The notes under the pieces are model-generated. The model worked only from the letters and a program-made list of their open reading frames with translations. It had not been told where the DNA came from and did not search any database. The translations under genes were made by a program, and so were the position numbers. Positions 7,165 through 14,956 of a stretch of 64,000 nt of DNA are shown here, in pieces. Origin of the DNA: Mucilaginibacter sp. OK268 (GTDB lineage: Bacteria > Bacteroidota > Bacteroidia > Sphingobacteriales > Sphingobacteriaceae); assembly GCF_900103125.1 (NCBI RefSeq), contig NZ_FNJV01000008.1:278294-342293 (forward strand), given 5' to 3'. How positions within the stretch are numbered: the stretch's first letter is position 1; each line of letters starts with the position of its first letter.

Positions 7165-7704
7165 ATGGATGATATAGAATTACTGTCGCGGGTAAAAGCA
7201 GATGACAGGGAAGCCTTCAATTCCTTATTTCTAAAATATTATCCATTATTATCTGATTTTTGCCGGTTTTTAGGCATAAACAGCGATGATGGAGAGGACA
7301 TTATTGCCGACGTTTTTTTAGACATCTGGGTAAAACGGGAACGTTTGCATATCCATACCTCCTTAAAATCATACCTGTACGGCGCTGTAAAAAACAGGGT
7401 TTACACCCTAAAAGGCAAAAATCAAAAAATGCAGCTACTGCCCGAAGAGTACGCATCGGACAAAGCCATCAGTGATCACCTTCGCCCGGATGAAATGCTT
7501 TTCAGAAAGGATCGGCGCCTGATGATCGAACGCTTTGTGGATGAACTGCCAGAACAAGGCAAGCTCATTTTTCTAATGAACTGGCAGCACCAGCTTGATC
7601 ATCAGGAAATTGCCGAAATTTTAAGCATTTCTCCCCATACGGTAAAGACACATATTTACCGATCCGTAAATTATTTCAGGAAACGCTTGCTTTTTGTTAA
7701 GTAA
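7165..7704 (+). CDS. FecI-like ECF sigma-70 factor (locus 1)
   Basis: This 179-residue protein has the two-domain ECF layout. Region 2 is at about residues 10-60 (FLKYYPLLSDFCRFLG, then EDIIADVFLDIWVKRERL). Region 4 is a helix-turn-helix at about 135-175 (QEIAEILSISPHTVKTHIYRSVNYFRKRL). It is followed by a FecR-type anti-sigma factor, a SusC-like receptor with an N-terminal signalling domain and SusD. This is the standard layout in which substrate binding to the receptor activates the sigma factor through FecR, which then drives the receptor genes. The target substrate cannot be read from this locus because no catabolic enzyme gene adjoins it. Confidence 0.92.
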   Translation: MDDIELLSRVKADDREAFNSLFLKYYPLLSDFCRFLGINSDDGEDIIADVFLDIWVKRERLHIHTSLKSYLYGAVKNRVYTLKGKNQKMQLLPEEYASDKAISDHLRPDEMLFRKDRRLMIERFVDELPEQGKLIFLMNWQHQLDHQEIAEILSISPHTVKTHIYRSVNYFRKRLLFVK

Positions 7705-7781
7705 TTGGCACCAATGTTAACATTATGTTAAATCGTAAAAACATGTAATCGAATTATGCCTTTTTGAATACTTACTTCAAA

Positions 7782-8831
7782 ATGGCATACATGGATGAAC
7801 ATCATTACCTACTGATCATAGGCTACCTGGAGGGAAGGATAACCGAAGAGGAGACCCAGTATTTATTACAAAAAGTTCAAACAGACAAGGAATTTTCTGA
7901 CGCGTTTGAAGATATAGCCGAGATTTGGTCGGCAAAAAAGGCTATACCCAATAATAGTGGTAAAGCTAATGAAGCATTAGCACGTTTAAATAAAAAGATA
8001 GATGATCTGGAGGCAACAGAGCAGGTTCGTAAAAACGGATCAGCAAAAACGGGGCATCAGAACACTATTATTCTAAAACTACGTCCTATGCTGGCCATAG
8101 CCGCGTCAACCCTGATCCTGGCGGGTGCCTTTTGGTTATATAAAGCTAAGCTCAGCAACAAACCGGCCGATATCTTTGCCATGGCCGAAAAGCATACCGC
8201 TCCCGGCGAAAAGAAAAAAATCGACCTGCCGGATGGCACCACGGTTACGCTTAATTCATCAAGCAACCTGCGTATCGCTAATAGTTTTGGTGATGATAAA
8301 CGGGAAGTGTACCTGGAGGGTGAGGCATTTTTTGATGTAAAAAGAGATCCGCAAAAACCATTTATTGTACATACCGGCAAAATAGCCACACAAGTGCTGG
8401 GCACACATTTTAATGTTTCGGCTTACCAAAACGACAGCAATATTACCGTATCGCTGGTACAGGGCAAAGTTCAGGTGGATATGAATAACGACCCATCCAA
8501 GCGTATCATCCTTGATCCTGGTAAACAAATGATCTATTCCAAAAACAATCATCAGGCCCATGTTGCCGATTTTATTACTGATGATATTACCGGCTGGAAA
8601 GAAAACAAACTGGTATTTAACTACGACAGCTGGCCAGATGCCGCTAAAAAACTAAGCAGGTGGTATGGCGTACCTGTGCTATTAAAAGACAGCACCCTGC
8701 TGCGCTGCAAGCTGAAAGGCACTTTTGATAATATCCCGCTGGCTAAAGTAATGGAGCAAATCAGGATGGTAGCGGATGTATCATGGCAAATGCAGGGCAC
8801 AAAGATCATCATATCCGGTAAATGTAACTAA
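7782..8831 (+). CDS. FecR-like transmembrane anti-sigma factor (locus 1)
   Basis: The protein is about 349 residues. The ATG at 7782 is chosen; a TTG at 7764 and an ATG at 7791 are alternatives. A cytoplasmic N-terminal helical domain (about 1-95) would bind the sigma factor. One transmembrane helix follows (MLAIAASTLILAGAFWLY, near residues 104-121). The periplasmic FecR domain begins at KIDLPDGTTVTLNSSSNLR and includes VYLEGEAFFDVKRDPQKPF. A C-terminal DUF4974-type domain (NIPLAKVMEQIRMVADVSW) would contact the receptor's STN domain. It follows the sigma gene by about 77 nt and precedes susC by 137 nt. Confidence 0.92.
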   Translation: MAYMDEHHYLLIIGYLEGRITEEETQYLLQKVQTDKEFSDAFEDIAEIWSAKKAIPNNSGKANEALARLNKKIDDLEATEQVRKNGSAKTGHQNTIILKLRPMLAIAASTLILAGAFWLYKAKLSNKPADIFAMAEKHTAPGEKKKIDLPDGTTVTLNSSSNLRIANSFGDDKREVYLEGEAFFDVKRDPQKPFIVHTGKIATQVLGTHFNVSAYQNDSNITVSLVQGKVQVDMNNDPSKRIILDPGKQMIYSKNNHQAHVADFITDDITGWKENKLVFNYDSWPDAAKKLSRWYGVPVLLKDSTLLRCKLKGTFDNIPLAKVMEQIRMVADVSWQMQGTKIIISGKCN

Positions 8832-8968
8832 ACACAAGAAAGGTAATTTTAATGAAGTAAGAAAAACCATAAAACAACAACAGGCAGCATGATCAGATCA
8901 TACTACCTGCTCCGTAATCAGGTTCTCGCCAAAGGACCCAATTCATTTAGTAAAACAATCTCAAAAAT

Positions 8969-11900
8969 ATGAAAAAATATATATTCTCGCTTTTAAGTGC
9001 TATTTATTTGATGTGCACGGTTGTACAAGTCAGTGCAGCTAACGTAAACCGCGCGTCGGATTCTATCAATTGCACTATCCAGGTTTCTGAAAAATCGATC
9101 AAGGAGGTATTTTCTTTGATAGAAAAACAAACCGGTTTACGCTTTATCCATAACGCTACAGAGGAACAGCTTAGCAAAAAGATCAGTCTTTCTGAAAATA
9201 ATCAGCCTATTGATGAGGTATTAAAAAAAATAACCAAACAATCCGGCTTATCATTCAAAAGGGTCGATCAAACCATATATGTACAAACCACCGCCAGGCT
9301 CATGCGGGTTAGCGGCAAAGTTATTGATTCGCAAACAGGCGAAACCATGCCCGGCGTATCGGTAAAGATCAAAGGCAGCACCGATGGCACCGTAACTGAT
9401 ATCTCGGGCAGTTACCACATTGAGGCTGCCGAAAATAACACCCTGATATTCTCATTCATCGGTTACCAGTCGCAGGAGCTTGCGGTTTCGGGTGGTACGC
9501 TTAACGTGTCTTTGAAACCAGATCAGGCCGCGTTGAAAGAAGTGGTAGTAGTAGGCTATGGTAAGCAATCACGCAAGCTGTTAACCAGCTCTATCGTATC
9601 CGTTCAAAATAAAGACTTTAATAAGGGTGCGTTCAGCAGCCCCGCTCAGTTACTACAAGGTAAAGTGGCTGGCTTAAACATTACCCGTTCGGGCGACCCA
9701 AACGAAACGCCATCTATTAGCTTGCGCGGCCCGTCAACCTTGCGTACCGGTCAGGCCCAGGAGCCCTTTTACGTGATCGACGGCGTAGCCGGTGCCGATT
9801 TCCGCCTGGTATCGCCAGATGATATTGAGACATTGGATGTACTGAAAGACGCCTCTGCAACTGCCATATATGGTACCCGTGCGGCTAATGGCGTAATTAT
9901 CATCACTACTAAAAAGGGAAAAAGCGGTCAGTCTATAATATCCTATAATGCTTATGCCGGTTTTGAGAAGATCGCCAACAGCATTAAGATGATGAATGCT
10001 ACCCAACTGAACGACTATCTGACCAAAAATAACCTGTCGCTTGACCCATCCGATCAAAAAGGTGCTAATACCGACTGGCAAAAAGAAGTAAGCCGCACCG
10101 GTTATTCCCAAAACCATAATGTGGCCCTTAGCGGCGGTTTTAACCAAACAGCCTACAGCGCCTCTGTTAATTATTTTGATGATAAAGGTATCCTGAAAGG
10201 CAGCGCTTTAAACCGTTTAACTACCAAAATAGCTGTAGAGCAAAAGGCCTTTAATGACCGGTTAAAATTGGGTTTATCAGTAAATAACGCCACCAGCAAT
10301 TCAGACATCATCCCTAACCAAAATATTGTACTGTACAATATGCTGCGTTACCTGCCGACCGTTCCGGTAATGCAAAACGGCGCGTATACCGAAAATTTGC
10401 AAAGGGTACAATACTATAACCCGGTAGCTTTACTGGCCGATGCTTATCAAAAAACCAAAAGCAAGCTAAACCTGATCAATGCTACTGCCGAGCTGAAACT
10501 ACCTTTTAACTTTACCTACAACATCAGCCTATCATCACAAAGCGAACAGGTAAACGGCGGTGCTTATTACAATAGCAAATACACGCTTGATCAGGGTGTA
10601 AATGGTGAGGCTTACCGTTCTTCATTTGAAAACAGCCGCAAAGTAGGTGAAACTTTTTTGACCTATGCTAAAGCTACCGGCAAACATGATATCAATGTGC
10701 TGGCAGGTTACAGCTTGCAGCAGGATGTTAACGGTGATGGTTTTCAGGCCAACAACCGCAACTTCCCTACAGATGATATCGGTTATTTGAATATTGGTTT
10801 AGGCTCGCCACAAGCAGGATTTGTGACCGACTGGGGGCCAAACCTGTATCAAAAACTACGCTTAATATCCTTCTACAGCAGGGCCAAGTACAGTTATGAT
10901 AATAAATACCTGGTACAGCTGTCATTAAGACGCGATGGTTCATCGGCTTTTGGCGCCAACAACAAATGGGGTACTTTCCCGTCAGCCTCATTAGGATGGA
11001 GGATCACTGAAGAATCATTTATGCAGAACCAGCATCTATTTAATGATCTGAAACTGCGCGCCAGCTATGGTATCACCGGTAACTCCCTGGGTTTTGATCC
11101 ACTGATATCACAGATCAAATACGGTTCGTCAGGTGCATTTTATTACAATGGTACATTCACCAACTCCATAGGCCCATCACAAAATGCCAATCCCGACCTG
11201 AAATGGGAAAAAACCACCATGTACAACTTAGGTCTGGATTTTTCGATGTTCAAAGGCAGGCTAAGCGGTACTATCGAAGCTTATGACAAAAAGACCAACG
11301 ACCTGATCTATTTCTATCCGGTATCAACCACTCAATACTTTGTAGGTACTTTAACAGCCAACGTGGGCTCCATCTCCAACAAAGGTTATGAGATTACTAT
11401 TGATGCGACACCCGTACAATCGAGCAAATTCCGCTGGAACACCTCTATCAATATAGCGCATAACAATAACAAACTGGTATCCTTATCAAATAACAGCTTT
11501 AAGCTGGATTCGATACCACAGGCAGAACCCGGTGGTCAGGGCGAAACCGGCTACAAGGTGCAGATCCTGAAAACCGGTTATCCGGTTGGTCAGTTTCTGT
11601 TGTATAAATACGCGGGTAAAAACGCAGCTGGTATATCACAATTCTACAGCCGTAGCGGCGGTGTTACTACCACCCCAACATCTAAAGATTATTATTACGC
11701 AGGCAACGCGCAGCCAAAATTACTCTTCGGGTTTAACAACAGCTTTACTTATGACAATTTTGACCTGAACGTATTTATCCGTGGCTCATTAGGTGGCAAA
11801 GTATTGAACGCTACCCTGGCCGACCTGAACCGTACCAGCGATGTAAGGAGTTATAATCTGCCCGTTTCATCAGCTAACGAATCGCCAAAGGATGTTAACG

Positions 11901-12163
11901 CTTACCTGTATTCCGACCGTTATATCGAAAGCAGCTCTTATTTAAGGTTGGATAATGCTACCCTGGGTTATACTTTCCCTAAGTTCACTCCGGGCATCCG
12001 CAACCTGCGTTTGTATGTATCAGGCAACAACCTGGCCGTTATAACGGGTTACAAGGGTATCGACCCTGAAGTTTCATTAGGAGGGCTTACGCCGGGTATT
12101 GATAATAAGAACTATTATCCGCGTACCAGGGCTTTCCTGTTCGGTTTAAGTGCATCATTTTAA
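8969..12163 (+). CDS. SusC/RagA-type TonB-dependent receptor with STN domain (locus 1)
   Basis: This is a 1064-residue outer-membrane receptor. Signal peptide 1-24 (ends VSAA). An STN signalling domain covers about 33-110 (KEVFSLIEKQTGLRFIHN; VLKKITKQSGLSFKRVDQTIYVQT). A carboxypeptidase-regulatory-like domain covers about 115-190 (GKVIDSQTGETMPGVSVKIKG). The plug begins at VVVGYGKQSRK and includes PFYVIDGVAG and DASATAIYGTRAANGVIIITTKKGK. A 22-strand barrel ends in an aromatic residue (GLSASF). It imports a large ligand, usually a glycan or peptide, together with SusD. The STN domain fits regulation through the upstream FecR and sigma factor. Confidence 0.95.
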   Translation: MKKYIFSLLSAIYLMCTVVQVSAANVNRASDSINCTIQVSEKSIKEVFSLIEKQTGLRFIHNATEEQLSKKISLSENNQPIDEVLKKITKQSGLSFKRVDQTIYVQTTARLMRVSGKVIDSQTGETMPGVSVKIKGSTDGTVTDISGSYHIEAAENNTLIFSFIGYQSQELAVSGGTLNVSLKPDQAALKEVVVVGYGKQSRKLLTSSIVSVQNKDFNKGAFSSPAQLLQGKVAGLNITRSGDPNETPSISLRGPSTLRTGQAQEPFYVIDGVAGADFRLVSPDDIETLDVLKDASATAIYGTRAANGVIIITTKKGKSGQSIISYNAYAGFEKIANSIKMMNATQLNDYLTKNNLSLDPSDQKGANTDWQKEVSRTGYSQNHNVALSGGFNQTAYSASVNYFDDKGILKGSALNRLTTKIAVEQKAFNDRLKLGLSVNNATSNSDIIPNQNIVLYNMLRYLPTVPVMQNGAYTENLQRVQYYNPVALLADAYQKTKSKLNLINATAELKLPFNFTYNISLSSQSEQVNGGAYYNSKYTLDQGVNGEAYRSSFENSRKVGETFLTYAKATGKHDINVLAGYSLQQDVNGDGFQANNRNFPTDDIGYLNIGLGSPQAGFVTDWGPNLYQKLRLISFYSRAKYSYDNKYLVQLSLRRDGSSAFGANNKWGTFPSASLGWRITEESFMQNQHLFNDLKLRASYGITGNSLGFDPLISQIKYGSSGAFYYNGTFTNSIGPSQNANPDLKWEKTTMYNLGLDFSMFKGRLSGTIEAYDKKTNDLIYFYPVSTTQYFVGTLTANVGSISNKGYEITIDATPVQSSKFRWNTSINIAHNNNKLVSLSNNSFKLDSIPQAEPGGQGETGYKVQILKTGYPVGQFLLYKYAGKNAAGISQFYSRSGGVTTTPTSKDYYYAGNAQPKLLFGFNNSFTYDNFDLNVFIRGSLGGKVLNATLADLNRTSDVRSYNLPVSSANESPKDVNAYLYSDRYIESSSYLRLDNATLGYTFPKFTPGIRNLRLYVSGNNLAVITGYKGIDPEVSLGGLTPGIDNKNYYPRTRAFLFGLSASF

Positions 12164-12186
12164 ATCATCCCCATTAAGAGATCAAC

Positions 12187-13767
12187 ATGAAAACTTCCAT
12201 TCATAAATACTGCGCCATATTTTTAACCGCGCTAACCATATCGTCATGCACCAAGGTTGATGTACCGGTTGAAACCGAATTAACCCCTGCTAACTTCCCT
12301 GTAACGCAGCAACAATTTATCCTGGCATCAGGAGCTGCTTACGCACAATTGAGAGGCTCTTTTGCCCAAGCTTACTGGCAAATGCAAAGTCTAAGTACCG
12401 ATGAGGCTATTATGCCCGCAAGAGCCGGCGGATGGCGCGATGGCGGCCGCTACCAACAATTACACTATCACAGCTGGAATGCCGACCTTCCGGAGGTACA
12501 AGACGCCTGGACATGGGGATTTGGTACCATAAGTACCTGTAACCGTGTTATTGCAAGCTTTGCCACAGCTCCTGATAACGCGGCCAAAACCATTACCATT
12601 GCCGAACTGCGGGCCACCCGCGCCATGGTATTCTTCTTTATGATGGACCTATATGGCAATATCCCGGTAGTAACCACTTTTGGTTCGGCTGATAAACCTT
12701 CTACCACCGCTCGTAAAGATGTGTTCGCCTTTATTGAAAAGGAACTGAATGCGGTGATCCCCAGCCTGAGCCAGGTGGTTGATCAAACCACGTATGGAAG
12801 ACCGACTCAATACACCGCTTACGCCATATTGGCCAAAATGTATCTGAATGCACAGATTTATACAGGTACAAGCCGTTATGATGACGCAGTGAAGATGTGT
12901 GATAACATTATCCAATCGGGCAAATACAGCCTTGAAGATGATTATATCAAAATGTTTTATCCGGATAACGGTCCTAAGGACAAGGAATTTATTTTCGCTA
13001 TTCCTTTTGACCATGCACAAGCACAAGGTGAACAGTTTAGCTGGTACAGTCTGCACCCTGCGCTACAGGCCAAATACGGTTTATTGTACCGTTTGAGCAA
13101 TCCATGCAGCACTATACCATCTTACTACGCACAGTTTAACGACCCTAATGATATCCGTACCAGTATCTGGCTTATTGGTAAACAATATGACTTTGCCGGC
13201 AACCCGATCATTATTAAAACCACAAAAAAAGGTCTGGACGCCTCCTACAGCGGCCCGGATCCTACCGCGCCTGTTGATTTCCAGCTAACTTTTACACCTG
13301 ATTTGACCCTGGTTGATGTACCTACCTTTGAGGTTGGCGGCGATGAACTGGGTAAAGCCAAAGGTATCCGTAACAACAAATACTACCCGGATGTTACGGC
13401 TACAGATCGTAACCAGAGTAATGACGTACCGGTATTCCGCTATGCAGATGTATTGCTGATGAAAGCTGAAGCTATTTTGCGTGGAGCAACAGCAACTAAT
13501 GGTGATAGCCCTTTATCATTAGTTAACCAGTTAAGGGCAAAACGTAAAGCCGCTACCTGGTCAAGTGTCGACTTGCCAAATCTTTTACAGGAACGTGCCC
13601 GTGAGCTGAACTGGGAAACCTGGAGAAGGAATGACCTGATCCGTTTTGGTAAATACGAAGAGTCATGGGGTTATAAAACCGACAACAACGTAAACAAACG
13701 TCTTTTCCCTATTCCCTCTGCCGAAATTATCCTGAATTCAAAACTGCAGCAAAATCCGGGATACTAA
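12187..13767 (+). CDS. SusD/RagB-type outer-membrane lipoprotein (locus 1)
   Basis: This 526-residue lipoprotein has lipobox ISSC (Cys21). The SusD fold is seen in the N-terminal SusD-like domain (ASGAAYAQLRGSF; TWGFGTISTCNRVIASF), the TPR-like helices with AELRATRAMVFFFMMDLYGNIPVVT, and the C-terminal RagB/SusD domain (PVFRYADVLLMKAEAILRG; RARELNWETWRRNDLIRFGKY; FPIPSAEIILNSKLQQNPGY). It acts as the surface lid of the SusC transporter and binds the ligand. It lies 23 nt after susC and is closed by a strong terminator at 13792-13821, so the operon ends here. Confidence 0.94.
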   Translation: MKTSIHKYCAIFLTALTISSCTKVDVPVETELTPANFPVTQQQFILASGAAYAQLRGSFAQAYWQMQSLSTDEAIMPARAGGWRDGGRYQQLHYHSWNADLPEVQDAWTWGFGTISTCNRVIASFATAPDNAAKTITIAELRATRAMVFFFMMDLYGNIPVVTTFGSADKPSTTARKDVFAFIEKELNAVIPSLSQVVDQTTYGRPTQYTAYAILAKMYLNAQIYTGTSRYDDAVKMCDNIIQSGKYSLEDDYIKMFYPDNGPKDKEFIFAIPFDHAQAQGEQFSWYSLHPALQAKYGLLYRLSNPCSTIPSYYAQFNDPNDIRTSIWLIGKQYDFAGNPIIIKTTKKGLDASYSGPDPTAPVDFQLTFTPDLTLVDVPTFEVGGDELGKAKGIRNNKYYPDVTATDRNQSNDVPVFRYADVLLMKAEAILRGATATNGDSPLSLVNQLRAKRKAATWSSVDLPNLLQERARELNWETWRRNDLIRFGKYEESWGYKTDNNVNKRLFPIPSAEIILNSKLQQNPGY

Positions 13768-13791
13768 TCATACTTATCTAAACTTTATCAC

Positions 13792-13821
13792 AGCCCTTAG
13801 CATTTAGCTAAGGGCTTTTTT
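13792..13821 (+). terminator. Rho-independent terminator after susD (locus 1)
   Basis: AGCCCTTAGC (13792-13801) and GCTAAGGGCT (13807-13816) form a perfect 10-bp stem with loop ATTTA, followed by a run of T. Confidence 0.88.
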
Positions 13822-13828
13822 ATTGACC

Positions 13829-13863
13829 AAAATTTTATAAATAGCACATAAAATTTTATAAAA
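13829..13863. promoter_or_regulatory. Two direct repeats 21 bp apart upstream of the copper operon
   Basis: AAAATTTTATAAA occurs at 13829-13841 and again at 13850-13862, exactly 21 bp apart, which is two DNA turns and puts both copies on the same face of the helix. They lie just before the promoter of the copper-related operon and could be a regulator site. Pure AT composition makes chance more likely. Confidence 0.4.
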
Positions 13864-13882
13864 CATATCCGTTATAATGCTT

Positions 13883-13890
13883 TAACTTTG
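13883..13890 (+). promoter_or_regulatory. -7 element (TAACTTTG) of the copper operon
   Basis: TAACTTTG matches TAnnTTTG and ends only 7 bp before the ATG at 13898. If used, the transcript would have almost no leader. No good TTTG is seen at -33. Confidence 0.5.
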
Positions 13891-13897
13891 TTGTCAG

Positions 13898-14302
13898 ATG
13901 AAAAGAGCAGCCGTTTTAAGCATAGCAGCATTTTACCTGTTACTCACCACAGGAATGTTTGTATGCCTGGTACATTGTACCGGTCAAAGCTTAATGGGCA
14001 ACAAAATGGCTATGCAGGCCATGAATCACAAGGCCGCACATCATCATCATAAACACAATTCAAAAAGCGATGATTGCGATTGCTGTAAAAAGCATGGCAA
14101 TTATGTAATTAAAGAAAATATAAAACCGGCTGGTGTTGATGTACAATTACCGTTCTTGGCTATCGTTACCAGGCCATTTCAATCTATTCCGGCTGCTACA
14201 CATTACCTCGTTTTAAATACATTTAAGCTAAGTTCAGGTAAGGCCCCACCGGATTTATCGGGCAAAGCAATAGCTATACAACAACGTTCTCTCCAGATCT
14301 GA
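13898..14302 (+). CDS. HYC_CC_PP family small exported metal-associated protein
   Basis: This 134-residue protein has a hydrophobic N-terminal segment (residues 3-27) leading into LVHCTG. A His-rich stretch follows (HHHHKHN), then CDCCKKHG, and a late APPDLSG. These three landmarks (His-x-Cys near the membrane segment, a CC pair, a Pro-Pro pair) define the HYC_CC_PP family of Bacteroidota. Clustered His, Cys and Met suggest metal binding, probably copper given the DUF3347 and multicopper oxidase genes that follow on the same strand. Function is inferred from context only. The gap to the next gene is 124 nt, so a separate promoter for that gene cannot be excluded. Confidence 0.75.
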   Translation: MKRAAVLSIAAFYLLLTTGMFVCLVHCTGQSLMGNKMAMQAMNHKAAHHHHKHNSKSDDCDCCKKHGNYVIKENIKPAGVDVQLPFLAIVTRPFQSIPAATHYLVLNTFKLSSGKAPPDLSGKAIAIQQRSLQI

Positions 14303-14426
14303 TAAGTAATCCTATTTTAATTTGGGGCGACATTACGCCTTGTCATTTGAATCATATGGTTGTTAACCCGTTAACTACCGATTATAATCATCAAAAAAAA
14401 TAATTGCTTTTTAATCTTAAAAAATC

Positions 14427-14942
14427 ATGAGAACGTTAAAATCCATCATAATACTCTTCACCGCACTGATCACTTATTCAACCGTTAAGGCCCAGGATAA
14501 AACAGCCAACACCGCTGTAAACAATGTACTGAGCGCTTATCTGGATGTTAAGAATGCGCTTACTGCCGATAACAACGCGCAAACAAAAGCAAAAGCTAAA
14601 GATCTGTTAACAGCCATTACCGCCGTGCCCATGGATAAGTTAACTGCCGATCAGCATAAATTGTGGATGACCTACGCTGAGAAACTGGAGTTTGATAGCC
14701 GCCATATCAGCGAAAGCGATGCCATTGATCACCAACGCGAACATTTCACCAGTTTATCCAAAAACATGTACGCCGTAGTTAAAGGCCTTAAACTGAACAC
14801 CAACACAGTTTATGAACAATATTGCCCTATGAAAAAGGCCACCTGGTTGAGCGAAACCAACGCCATTAAAAATCCATATTACGGCAAGCAAATGCTAACC
14901 TGCGGTAAAACAACAGAAACACTGGCTCCCGTTGCCAAATAA
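14427..14942 (+). CDS. DUF3347 family exported protein
   Basis: This is a 171-residue protein with a signal peptide ending VKAQ (about residue 22). A helical region covers NNVLSAYLDVKNALTADNNAQTKAKAKDLL. The C-terminal motif EQYCPM, then W-L-S, NPYYGKQMLTCG is the metal-site-like signature seen in DUF3347 proteins and in the C-terminus of some copper-efflux adaptor proteins. Two Cys and two Met in this motif are candidate copper ligands. It lies 14 nt before the multicopper oxidase gene and is almost certainly cotranscribed. Role inferred: periplasmic copper binding or delivery. Confidence 0.85.
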   Translation: MRTLKSIIILFTALITYSTVKAQDKTANTAVNNVLSAYLDVKNALTADNNAQTKAKAKDLLTAITAVPMDKLTADQHKLWMTYAEKLEFDSRHISESDAIDHQREHFTSLSKNMYAVVKGLKLNTNTVYEQYCPMKKATWLSETNAIKNPYYGKQMLTCGKTTETLAPVAK

Positions 14943-14956
14943 CAAACAGGCTTTTT

